Source: an uncultured Flammeovirgaceae bacterium (GTDB lineage Bacteria > Bacteroidota > Bacteroidia > Cytophagales > Cyclobacteriaceae). Taken from it: DNA of 6,102 nucleotides. How positions within the stretch are numbered: position 1 is the stretch's first letter; each line of letters starts with the position of its first letter. The position numbers and the translations under genes were made by a program. Under the pieces are notes generated by a model, which did not search any database, was not told where the DNA came from, and saw only the letters and a program-made list of their open reading frames with translations. This document shows positions 1-6,102 of this stretch, in pieces. The stretch spans positions 1 to 6,102 of the forward strand of contig CAMPJM010000262.1 in the NCBI GenBank assembly GCA_946886805.1, given 5' to 3'.

Positions 1-149
1 CTGTATTATTGAAGAAGAAGTATATTTTAATTATTCTGGCAATTTTAGAAACTAGCGGTCGGACGGATGGGTAGTTCATTGAAGCTTCTTTCACTTTTAA
101 AAGCGATTTCCCTGATGGTGGAAGTACTGAGTGTCCTGAGGAAGTATCT

Positions 150-1211
150 TCAGAAATCTAAAGTTAACTGCCTTGAAGTTGAACTGAAATTAGTAAAGGC
201 AATTCCTAAAAGTCTGATGCCTTTTTCAGGCGGATTAAATTCCGTTAATAGTTCCTGGAGAATTATAAAGGTATCTCTAGGATTGGTTATGGGTAGGGAC
301 TTTGTTTTGCTACGGGTAACTGTTTCAAAATCGTTATATCTAATCTTTAAAGTCAAAGTTTTTGGCAATACACCTGCCTTTTCAATTCTTTTTTCAACCT
401 CGTGGAGAATCGGCAACAAAGCCTCATGCACATCATTATAGGTAAACAAATCCTGAGAAAAGGTATTTTCTGCACCAATGGATTTTCTAATCCTATTCGG
501 GTTGACTATTCTTTCATCGATACCCCTGGCTATGTTAAAATAGTATCTTCCTGCTTTCCCAAAATTCCTGATAAGCGTTTCCAGGTCTTTTTTCTTTAAA
601 TCAGCCCCATTAAAAATTTGAAGCTTCTTCATCTTTGCTGTTGTTACTTTCCCAATGCCATGAAATTTTTCAATTGGGAGTGAAGCAATAAAGGCTTCGG
701 CTTTATCGGGATGTATTAAAGTAAGCCCATCAGGTTTCTGAAGCGCTGAGGCCGTTTTGGCTAAGAACTTGTTGTAGGACACCCCCGCAGATGCGGTCAA
801 TTTAGTTTTTTGAATAATCCTTGATTTTATTTCTCTGGCGATAAGGATTGCTGAGTCTATTCCCTTGTTATTTATTGTCACATCAAGATAGGCTTCATCC
901 AGCGATAAGGGTTCGACAAGGTCTGTATATTCGTAAAAGATACTTCTTATTTGATGCGATACCTTTTTATACACCTCAAATCTGGGTTTGGTAAAAATAA
1001 GGTGCGGGCACTTTCTTTTGGCCAATTTGGAAGACATAGCAGAAAATATTCCAAATTTTCTTGCCTCATAGCTTGCAGCTGCCACCACCCCTCTTTCCCC
1101 GTCTCCTCCTACAGCAACAGGCTTTCCTTTTAGTGATGGATCATCACGTTGTTCAACAGAAGCAAAAAACGCATCCATGTCTACATGAATAATTTTTCTC
1201 GTGTATTCCAT
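150..1211 (-). CDS. dinB: DNA polymerase IV (Y-family translesion polymerase)
   Basis: This is a Y-family DNA polymerase that copies past damaged template bases with low fidelity and no proofreading. Seen in the 353-residue protein: the N-terminal palm motif HVDMDAFFASVE (residues 9-20) has catalytic Asp11 and, by alignment with E. coli Pol IV, steric-gate Phe16. The second catalytic motif SLDEAYLD (103-110) supplies Asp105 and Glu106. A helix-hairpin-helix thumb segment FHGIGKVTTAKMKKL lies near 183-197, and the little-finger domain starts around 243. The protein ends in QLTLDF (348-353), a typical beta-clamp-binding tail like QLVLGL of E. coli, so the C-terminus is intact. Length matches the family (about 350). 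The start is well placed because the first catalytic motif begins eight residues in. The gene stands alone, divergent from the M20 hydrolase. No LexA-like palindrome is evident, but a tandem repeat lies upstream at 1272-1290. The identification is secure; regulation is unknown. Confidence 0.97.
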   Translation of the reverse strand: MEYTRKIIHVDMDAFFASVEQRDDPSLKGKPVAVGGDGERGVVAAASYEARKFGIFSAMSSKLAKRKCPHLIFTKPRFEVYKKVSHQIRSIFYEYTDLVEPLSLDEAYLDVTINNKGIDSAILIAREIKSRIIQKTKLTASAGVSYNKFLAKTASALQKPDGLTLIHPDKAEAFIASLPIEKFHGIGKVTTAKMKKLQIFNGADLKKKDLETLIRNFGKAGRYYFNIARGIDERIVNPNRIRKSIGAENTFSQDLFTYNDVHEALLPILHEVEKRIEKAGVLPKTLTLKIRYNDFETVTRSKTKSLPITNPRDTFIILQELLTEFNPPEKGIRLLGIAFTNFSSTSRQLTLDF

Positions 1212-1271
1212 TAATATTGAGGACTTATGTCGGCCAGGGTTCTAAAAGTTGAAAATATTTATTGTCTAAAA

Positions 1272-1290
1272 ATACATAACCTATACATAA
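1272..1290. repeat. Tandem 8-mer direct repeat, 11-bp period, upstream of dinB
   Basis: The octamer ATACATAA occurs at 1272-1279 and again at 1283-1290, separated by CCT, so the repeat period is 11 bp, about one helical turn. Read on the dinB strand it is TTATGTAT-AGG-TTATGTAT, ending about 60 bp before the dinB start codon. That position and phasing would suit a protein binding side by side on one DNA face. In AT-rich DNA an exact 8-mer pair can also arise by chance, so an operator role is only inferred. Confidence 0.3.
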
Positions 1291-1365
1291 GCACCTTAAT
1301 GTTGAATTATAATTGTTTTAAAAAAATGCACGCCCTTTAATTTTTATAAAAGTCGGTTTTGCTAA

Positions 1366-1513
1366 TTGAGGCTAATAAGAACCCTCACTAAATTGTTTTA
1401 TCTGCTATTTGCCCTATACAGCGGAGGCGTATTTTTTTGATGAAAATGATTATCAAGATGGAATACGTTATAATTGGCTAAATAAATTACCTGGATTCAA
1501 GCCTTTGGAATAA
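1366..1513 (+). pseudogene. Possible frameshifted remnant of a small secreted protein
   Basis: Within the 417-bp gap between dinB and the M20 gene, two overlapping plus-strand frames look like halves of one coding sequence. Frame A (1366-1440, TTG first codon, TGA stop) encodes a signal-peptide-like stretch, RTLTKLFYLLFALYS, with basic residues followed by a hydrophobic core. Frame B (open from 1379, stop at 1511-1513) continues as AEAYFFDENDYQDG and ends in LPGFKPLE, which is acidic and polar like a mature secreted protein. A single-base shift near 1417-1425 would join them. No ATG starts either frame, and the joined product would be only about 48 residues, so a living gene is unlikely. I do not recognise the family. 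Chance open frames are the main alternative. The rest of this gap is AT-rich with no other supported feature. Confidence 0.2.
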
Positions 1514-1628
1514 ATATAATTTAATTTTCTGCAACCTTTTTGCTAAGTTGTGACTTAAAAAATATACGTAAGCGTTTGGTTTCATTGTTAAATTTTTAAT
1601 TTACTTTCATATCATTATTCATATCCCT

Positions 1629-3104
1629 ATGCAGTTTAGCATTTTTAAAATGCTTCTTCTCTTTATCATCTTCTTCTCATTTAGCCAGAAGGCAATTCCT
1701 TTTCCAAATGATTCCAGTAGGGTAGAGCCCATTGAAATTAGTGAGACAGCAATGCTATTGTCTCAATACCTGAAAATACCAAGTGTAACCGGCGAGGAAA
1801 TAAATGCCGGAAAATTTCTGGCAGAGTATTGCGCAGTCAAGGGATTGCAAATGGATTATTTTTCCACAAAAAAAGATAGCTATAATTTTGCCGCTTCCCT
1901 GTACCCTTTAAGTCTAGGTAAGCCCAATATCGTTTTGATACACCATATTGATGTGGTTTCAGGAGGGAATTCTAAACTTTGGAAGAATGGGCCATTTTCA
2001 GGAAAAATAGAAGATGGTTATATCTGGGGACGGGGTGCCCTTGATGCAAAGGGACTGGGGATTATGCAGCTAGCGGCTCTTTTAGAAATCCAGAAAAAGG
2101 CTGACTCTGTTGAATATCCTTTCAACGTGACCCTGCTTTGTGTCTCTGGTGAAGAAACAGGAGGAAAAAAAGGCACCGCCATTATAATGAAATACTTCCT
2201 CGAATATTTAAATCCCGTCGTGGTTTTTGGGGAAGGGGGTTCTGGCTTAGAAGGGGCTGTAAGTTCAGATCCTGATCAAATTGTCTATGGTATTTCTGTA
2301 GCCGAAAAAAAATCATTATGGCTAAAATTGGAATTGCAGCAAATAACTTATGGGCATGGCGCTACTCCCGCTCCTGAATATGCCAACAAATCCATGATTG
2401 AGGCATTGAATAGAATTAATAACAGAAAGCTCAGGCTTGAATTCGATAGAAGTAACAGGATCATGTTTAGGAAATTTGGCAAAGTTGAGGGAGGCATCAG
2501 GGGATTTTTTATATCGAATATCAATTGGGCAATTTTAGCTCCATTTGTTAAATCGTACGTAAAAAAACACCCACTATATAAAGCGCTCGTTACCAACACA
2601 ATAACTTTTACGAATATCTTTAGCCCACCGGGCCCACCAAATAAAATTTCAAATTCTGCAAGTGCCGTGTTAGATTGTAGATTACTGCCTGGTACTAGCA
2701 AAAAGGCCTTTTTAAGATACCTTACGAACTTAATAGACGATCCAAATATTAAAATCCATGTGATTAATGAAAGTGCCGGGGGAGGATTTACCAAACCTGA
2801 TATTTTTTATGATCAAATGGAAAGTGCTATAAAATTCCATGATCCAGAAGCTGAAGTGGTGCCAATTTTATTTCCTGCTACCACAGACAACAGCTATTTT
2901 AGAAAATATGATATTCCTACCTATGGTTTAATTCCGGCGGTTTTGTCTAAAGGATTGATTGCAAATATCCATAGCGTGAATGAAAAAATAAGTCTAGAGA
3001 TACTTGAGTCGGGGGTCGCCGTTTACACGACCTTCCTGGAAAATGTGCTAAAAATGGAAATGGATGAAAAATTTAAAAATAAACTTGAAGTTAAATTCCA
3101 ATAG
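1629..3104 (+). CDS. Secreted M20-family zinc metallo-hydrolase (PM20D1/carboxypeptidase-like)
   Basis: This is a dizinc hydrolase of peptidase family M20 that should cleave an amide bond in a peptide or N-acyl amino acid after export. Seen in 491 residues: an N-terminal signal peptide with hydrophobic core LLLFIIFFSFS and likely cleavage between Ser19 and Gln20. Metal site: HIDVV with His106 and Asp108, then WGRGALDAKG with bridging Asp139. GEETGG follows, with catalytic Glu175 and ligand Glu176, then FGEGG with Glu202 and C-terminal IHSVNE with His448. YGHGATPAPEYA (241-252) matches the HG-S/A-x-P motif of the lid/dimerisation domain, inserted between about residues 225 and 345. All expected metal and catalytic residues are present, so the enzyme is probably active. 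The long lid with SPPGPPNKISNSASAVLDCRLLPG (332-355) resembles PM20D1/CPS1 relatives more than DapE or ArgE. An internal Met8 is a possible alternative start but would shorten the signal peptide. It is transcribed alone and converges on the DinB-fold gene. The substrate is unknown. Confidence 0.9.
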   Translation: MQFSIFKMLLLFIIFFSFSQKAIPFPNDSSRVEPIEISETAMLLSQYLKIPSVTGEEINAGKFLAEYCAVKGLQMDYFSTKKDSYNFAASLYPLSLGKPNIVLIHHIDVVSGGNSKLWKNGPFSGKIEDGYIWGRGALDAKGLGIMQLAALLEIQKKADSVEYPFNVTLLCVSGEETGGKKGTAIIMKYFLEYLNPVVVFGEGGSGLEGAVSSDPDQIVYGISVAEKKSLWLKLELQQITYGHGATPAPEYANKSMIEALNRINNRKLRLEFDRSNRIMFRKFGKVEGGIRGFFISNINWAILAPFVKSYVKKHPLYKALVTNTITFTNIFSPPGPPNKISNSASAVLDCRLLPGTSKKAFLRYLTNLIDDPNIKIHVINESAGGGFTKPDIFYDQMESAIKFHDPEAEVVPILFPATTDNSYFRKYDIPTYGLIPAVLSKGLIANIHSVNEKISLEILESGVAVYTTFLENVLKMEMDEKFKNKLEVKFQ

Positions 3105-3170
3105 GAAATTCAGGATTTAGACCCTGACTTAATCGATCAGAACGAATTTGCTAATCCATAGTCCGAAAAT

Positions 3171-3199
3171 AAAGAAAGCACGCCTGGCGTACTTCCTTT
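3171..3199. terminator. Likely bidirectional terminator hairpin between convergent genes
   Basis: Left arm AAAGAAAGCACGCC (3171-3184) and right arm GGCGTACTTCCTTT (3186-3199) pair at 12 of 14 positions around a single T. The central GC pairs must open to form a real loop. The stem has a GC-rich core and A/T-rich flanks: T-rich DNA follows on the plus strand (TTTTCTCTTC from 3209), and the minus strand runs into TTTATTTTCGG. It sits midway between the stop codons of the convergent M20 and DinB-fold genes, which is where a shared terminator is expected. A competing pairing, AGCAC (3177-3181) with GTGCT (3204-3208), is also possible. Confidence 0.6.
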
Positions 3200-3241
3200 A
3201 TGAGTGCTCTTTTCTCTTCAATTTTAGTTTTTACTACAAAT

Positions 3242-3784
3242 TTATTCTCCACCTTGCATGCTCCATGGGGGGGTAATATCATTCATTCGGGCATAAGCGA
3301 TCAGTTGTCCCAGATGCTCATTTGAGTGGCTCAATAGAATTAAAATTGTTGACATGTTAGTAAATTCTCCTGGGAAAGGATATTCGACTTTCGTCGCCAA
3401 ATCGCTGTCTTTAGCATTTTCTACTGCTTTTGTTGCCAATGCATAAGATTCTTTAAGAGCGGCTGTGATCTCTTCTTTTGTTTTTAAATCTTGCTCTATA
3501 GTTTCCATGTTTACGCCTTCAGGTATTTCGACACCCAACTTACTTGCAAAGAAATAATTGGCAGAAATAACATGAGCAAAGACCTCAGCAAATGATCTTA
3601 CTCCTTCGGCTGGTGCCCAGTCATATTTATCGGCCGGCAAAGCCTCTGCGAGTTGCATTAATTTTCCTGAAGCATAAGAAATTGTGCCAGATGCTTCTTT
3701 TTGCAGTTGTCCTTGGCTAAAAGCGCTTAGAGAGAACAAACTAAAAACAACGGATAACGCTACAAGTTTGATACTTTTTTTCAT
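3242..3784 (-). CDS. Exported DinB/YfiT-fold protein (putative metal-dependent hydrolase or transferase)
   Basis: This is a DinB-superfamily four-helix-bundle protein, related to Bacillus DinB/YfiT and unrelated to the Pol IV gene nearby despite the shared name. Seen in 180 residues: a signal peptide (MKKSIKLVAL followed by a hydrophobic core) with probable cleavage after SAFS, between Ser23 and Gln24. The mature protein carries the family's three-histidine metal site: His71 in FAHVISANYF, then His153 and His157 in SHSNEHLGQLIAYAR near the C-terminus. FAEVFAHVISANYFF and HSNEHLGQLIAY are typical family signatures, and the length suits a single domain. Characterised relatives are mostly cytoplasmic, some using bacillithiol, mycothiol or glutathione, so the predicted export makes the substrate uncertain. 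The ATG at 3784 gives a complete signal peptide. The gene is divergent from the YpfJ-like gene (215-bp gap) and convergent with the M20 gene, so it is probably monocistronic. Fold and metal site are confident; the reaction is unknown. Confidence 0.88.
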   Translation of the reverse strand: MKKSIKLVALSVVFSLFSLSAFSQGQLQKEASGTISYASGKLMQLAEALPADKYDWAPAEGVRSFAEVFAHVISANYFFASKLGVEIPEGVNMETIEQDLKTKEEITAALKESYALATKAVENAKDSDLATKVEYPFPGEFTNMSTILILLSHSNEHLGQLIAYARMNDITPPWSMQGGE

Positions 3785-3999
3785 GGTGTTTTGTGGTTAG
3801 TGAGAAATTTTATAAAAATAAACTATTTTGTAAATGATTCTTAATCTTGTACGAAATAATTATGTGCGATCATTAAAAAAAATCCAGAATAATAGCCGTA
3901 AATAAATGGATGCTGAAAATAAAAACACCTTGCGATTTTTGAACAATCCGACAGAAAATCGTTTTAAATTAAATCAATTCATATTTTATTATAAAGTCT

Positions 4000-4848
4000 A
4001 TGCGCTGGAAAGGTAGGAAAGGAAGTGCTAATGTGGAAGATAGGAGGGGAAAAGGTGGAGGAAAAATTGCAATCGGTGGGTTAGGGGCAGTCATCCTCAT
4101 TGTGGTGACATTGCTTTTTGGCGGGAATCCCTTGGAGCTTCTAAATCAGGTGGATGTGGGCTCAGGTTCTTCATATGAAACCACCACTGCTTCAAATACG
4201 GCGGATGAAGAACTGGCATCCTTTGTTTCGGTAGTGCTTGCAGATACAGAACAGGTTTGGTCAAAGCTTTTTGAGGCATCAGGACGTGAATATAGAGAAC
4301 CTACATTAGTACTCTTTACTAATTCGGTCCAATCTGCCTGTGGAAATGCCAGTTCTGCAACAGGGCCGTTCTATTGCCCTGCCGATGAAAAGATATATAT
4401 TGATTTAAGCTTCTATAACGATCTTAAAACCAAATTTCAGGCACCAGGTGATTTTGCGATGGCTTATGTGATAGCGCATGAAGTCGGCCACCATGTGCAG
4501 AATTTAATGGGAGTTTCTGATAGAATGGCTGAAATGCGTTCTCAGCTAAGTGAAAAGGAGTATAATCAATATTCCGTCATGGTGGAATTACAAGCTGACT
4601 TTTACGCCGGGGTTTGGGCGTATCACAATCAAGAGCTTAACAATATGTTGGAGCCGGGAGATATAGAAGAAGCATTAAATGCTGCAAATGCAATTGGGGA
4701 TGATAGACTTCAGAAGCAGTCTCAAGGAAGAGTGGTTCCGGATTCCTTTACGCACGGCACCTCAGCCCAACGAATGCGCTGGTTTAGCTTAGGCTATAAG
4801 ACTGGTGACATTTCTAAGGGAGACACTTTCAATGCTCCTGGTTTATAA
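4000..4848 (+). CDS. ypfJ: YpfJ-type membrane-anchored neutral zinc metallopeptidase
   Basis: This is a putative zinc metallopeptidase of the YpfJ family, expected at the inner membrane with its catalytic domain outside the cytoplasm. Seen in 282 residues: the N-terminus MRWKGRKGSANVEDRRG is the family's conserved opening, which fixes the start. One transmembrane helix follows (about 23-40, KIAIGGLGAVILIVVTLLF), with basic residues before it favouring N-in topology. The zinc motif HEVGHH (160-165) supplies His160, catalytic Glu161 and His164. ELQAD (196-200) gives the probable third ligand Glu196. Conserved Cys114 and Cys126 in SACGNASSATGPFYCP could form a disulfide. The C-terminal HGTSAQRMRWFSLGY (252-266) is also a family signature. 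Length is normal and no key residue is missing. The physiological substrate of this family is not established to my knowledge. The gene stands alone, converging on the FMN reductase gene. The symbol is by family resemblance only. Confidence 0.93.
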   Translation: MRWKGRKGSANVEDRRGKGGGKIAIGGLGAVILIVVTLLFGGNPLELLNQVDVGSGSSYETTTASNTADEELASFVSVVLADTEQVWSKLFEASGREYREPTLVLFTNSVQSACGNASSATGPFYCPADEKIYIDLSFYNDLKTKFQAPGDFAMAYVIAHEVGHHVQNLMGVSDRMAEMRSQLSEKEYNQYSVMVELQADFYAGVWAYHNQELNNMLEPGDIEEALNAANAIGDDRLQKQSQGRVVPDSFTHGTSAQRMRWFSLGYKTGDISKGDTFNAPGL

Positions 4849-4944
4849 GTGATGCGATTCCGACATACTTTGTAAACCAACAAGCATTGATAAAATCATT
4901 AAATTAGACAATTACACTCTATCTTTAGGAAATAGCATGGACGA

Positions 4945-4959
4945 GGTCAGCTGACTTTT
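4945..4959 (+). terminator. Weak candidate terminator downstream of the YpfJ-like gene
   Basis: The perfect palindrome GTCAGCTGAC (4946-4955) is followed directly by TTTT (4956-4959) in the 142-bp gap between two convergent genes. With a four-base loop the stem has only three Watson-Crick pairs plus flanking G-U and A-U pairs, so it is marginal. A longer-range pairing of AAAATCAT (4892-4899) with ATGATTTT (4967-4974) could enclose it. The position is right for a terminator, but the stability is doubtful. Confidence 0.25.
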
Positions 4960-4990
4960 AAATTCGATGATTTTTTATTACAATCTAATT

Positions 4991-5536
4991 TCATGCCACT
5001 GATTTTATGTTTTCTATAAACGATTTCATAAGGTATTTCAATTCTTGAACAAGGTCTTCATTTTTTATTGACCCATCGTTATTTACCTTCCCTTTAACGC
5101 CTTTTATTAACAAAGTTGCCCCTCGGTCAAACTTGGCATAAAGTGTTTTCATTATCAAAGTTAGCGATTCGTGTGCTTTTTCTCCTGAAGCTGCTGCGGT
5201 GATAAGTGCCATGGGCTTTTCAGAAAAAACGGTTGTAGAAACCGTCCATTCTATTCCATTTTTAAGTGCGCCTGGTAAACTAAAAACATATTCCGGGGTG
5301 CAAATAATAACACCATCCGAATTTTTGATTTTTTTCCTGAAGTCGTTTATGATGTCAGGTGCATTTTCATTGTCTAAATCGGGATTAAAATGCGGTAATT
5401 CTGCCAATTGATTATAGATTTCTATCTGCACCTCATTGGGATATAAACCCGCAATGAAATTGACAATTGCTTCATTCGAAGAATTTTTCCTTGTACTGCC
5501 AATGATTGCCAGCACTTCCTTTTTTCGTTGATCCAT
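4991..5536 (-). CDS. NAD(P)H-dependent FMN reductase (flavodoxin-like fold)
   Basis: This is a small cytoplasmic flavoprotein of the NADPH-dependent FMN reductase family (ArsH/ChrR/azoreductase-like), which passes electrons from NAD(P)H to FMN and often on to quinones, chromate, azo compounds or other acceptors. Seen in 181 residues: after the first beta strand (EVLAIIGS) comes the FMN-phosphate loop GSTRKNSSN (13-21), matching GSxRxxSxN. The second flavin-contact signature TPEYVFSLPGALKNGIEW (80-97) follows, with Val84 where many relatives have Asn. The strand and loop PMALITAAASGEKAHES (108-124) fits the third flavin-side region. Length is normal for the family. The ATG at 5536 leaves only a few residues before the first strand. 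The gene is divergent from the FKBP gene (264-bp gap) and convergent with the YpfJ-like gene. The family is confident; the natural electron acceptor is not determinable. Confidence 0.92.
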   Translation of the reverse strand: MDQRKKEVLAIIGSTRKNSSNEAIVNFIAGLYPNEVQIEIYNQLAELPHFNPDLDNENAPDIINDFRKKIKNSDGVIICTPEYVFSLPGALKNGIEWTVSTTVFSEKPMALITAAASGEKAHESLTLIMKTLYAKFDRGATLLIKGVKGKVNNDGSIKNEDLVQELKYLMKSFIENIKSVA

Positions 5537-5800
5537 ATTTAATTATATCTCGACAGCATTAATATTATTAACGATTGATTATTTAGCAAAGGCTAAGAAC
5601 ACTTTTGTGGGCAGAATTTAAATTTAAAAAATATAGTAATACCTTTAACTTTTAAAGACAGGCTTTTTCAGAATATATATCAATTAGCGGCGATAACCTC
5701 AAACGGAGTAAATAAATGAACCCTAGGGATTTTTAAAAGTTCTATAATTACATCTTTATTGATTTTGAATCAAGAATATTTTAAACTATAATTTTAAACC

Positions 5801-6102
5801 ATGAAAATTGACAAACACAGTGTAACATCAGTAACATATGCGTTAGAAGTAGAAGGCGAATTAATTGAAAAAGCTGATGATAGTAATCCTTTGACTTTTT
5901 TAGTAGGAGTTGGGTCTATGATCCCCGGTTTTGAAAACCAGCTTCTCGGAAAAAGTACAGGCGATACCTATGATATTACCGTTGAACCGGAAGAAGGGTA
6001 CGGCACCGTTGATCCGAAAGCAATTGTTGACCTTTCAAAAGATATTTTTGTTGTAGACGGGCAGCTTCAGGAAGATATGTTGATAGAAGGAAATGTCATT
6101 CC
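5801..6102 (+). CDS. SlyD-like FKBP-type peptidyl-prolyl cis-trans isomerase (3' end missing)
   Basis: This gene runs off the right edge, with 100 complete codons visible. It encodes an FKBP-type prolyl isomerase of the SlyD class, a cytoplasmic folding helper that isomerises X-Pro bonds and, through its insert-in-flap (IF) domain, binds unfolded chains. Seen: an opening strand SVTYALEVEGELIEKAD, then PLTFLVGVGSMIPGFENQL (30-48), the FKBP core motif with IPGFE. LGKSTGDTYDITVEPEEGYG (49-68) follows, where the PEEGYG turn marks entry into the IF domain as in SlyD. The remaining residues (about 69-100) belong to the IF domain. There is no signal peptide. The rest of the IF domain, the returning FKBP strands and any His-rich metal-binding tail lie outside the window, so nickel-related functions cannot be judged. 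The ATG is the first in frame and is preceded by AT-rich DNA with no clear ribosome binding site. Confidence 0.9.
   Translation, partial: MKIDKHSVTSVTYALEVEGELIEKADDSNPLTFLVGVGSMIPGFENQLLGKSTGDTYDITVEPEEGYGTVDPKAIVDLSKDIFVVDGQLQEDMLIEGNVI

Noticed and set aside
1..79. Minus-strand open frame starting at ATG (79-77) and running off the left edge, beginning MNYPSVRPLVSKIARI
   Set aside because: Only 26 codons are visible, there is no ribosome binding site or recognisable motif, and an open frame this short is expected by chance. Sequence to the left would settle it.
120..146. Direct repeats GGAAGTA (120-126 and 140-146) and CTGAG just after the dinB stop
   Set aside because: They are short, occur only twice, form no stable hairpin and have no link to a known element.
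67..441. 124-codon plus-strand open frame overlapping the 3' end of dinB
   Set aside because: Most of it is antisense to the conserved little-finger domain and clamp-binding tail of Pol IV, and the translated product shows no domain.
1440..1481. 13-codon ATG frame preceded by GGAGG at 1423-1427
   Set aside because: The spacing to the ATG is long (12 bp), Shine-Dalgarno use is weak in this phylum, and the tiny peptide shows no feature of a real product.
1533..1567. TTGCTA-17 bp-TATACG resembling an E. coli sigma-70 promoter before the M20 gene
   Set aside because: Bacteroidota housekeeping sigma factor prefers TAnnTTTG at -7, and near-matches to the E. coli consensus are frequent by chance in AT-rich DNA.
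2348..2794. 148-codon open frame on the minus strand inside the M20 gene
   Set aside because: It lies entirely antisense to a gene with full catalytic motifs, has no recognisable domain, and is best explained as a shadow frame.
150..3784. Functional link between the Pol IV gene dinB and the nearby 'DinB family' protein
   Set aside because: The shared name is historical. Pol IV is a Y-family polymerase, while the other is a small exported four-helix metal-site protein; the fold and location differ and they do not share an operon.
5643..5657. CTTTAA-CTT-TTAAAG hairpin in the FMN reductase/FKBP gap
   Set aside because: It is a six-pair, almost all A-T stem with no T-run or conserved context, so it is expected by chance in this composition.

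Overview
The window is AT-rich chromosomal DNA, most likely from the phylum Bacteroidota and plausibly from the Cytophagales or a neighbouring order. The phylum call is inferred from several signs. Gene starts lack convincing Shine-Dalgarno sequences. Intergenic DNA is strongly AT-rich. Both predicted signal peptides would leave Gln as the first mature residue (Ser|Gln), which is a Bacteroidota habit. The gene set (an exported DinB-fold protein, a secreted M20 hydrolase, a YpfJ-type metalloprotease, a SlyD-like FKBP) also fits. The order or genus cannot be fixed from this sequence alone.

Layout, left to right: (1) positions 1-149 hold no supported gene; (2) dinB, DNA polymerase IV, minus strand, 150-1211; (3) a 417-bp gap holding a tandem 8-mer repeat upstream of dinB and a possible decayed small secreted-protein gene; (4) a secreted M20 metallo-hydrolase, plus strand, 1629-3104; (5) a hairpin suited to bidirectional termination between two convergent genes; (6) an exported DinB/YfiT-fold protein, minus strand, 3242-3784; (7) a membrane-anchored YpfJ-type zinc metalloprotease, plus strand, 4000-4848; (8) an NAD(P)H-dependent FMN reductase, minus strand, 4991-5536; (9) the first 100 codons of a SlyD-like FKBP prolyl isomerase, plus strand, from 5801 and cut by the window edge.

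The six genes alternate strand one by one (-,+,-,+,-,+). No two can share a simple operon, and each is probably transcribed alone from one of three divergent intergenic regions. I checked the three divergent gaps on both strands for the Bacteroidota -7 element TAnnTTTG and found no exact match, so I call no promoters. The genes do not form an evident pathway. They look like independent housekeeping and stress functions: translesion synthesis, peptide or acyl-amino-acid hydrolysis, envelope proteolysis, flavin redox and protein folding. I found no mobile element, CRISPR array, tRNA, rRNA or defence system, and nothing that amounts to a new multi-gene system. The observations below are small-scale leads.
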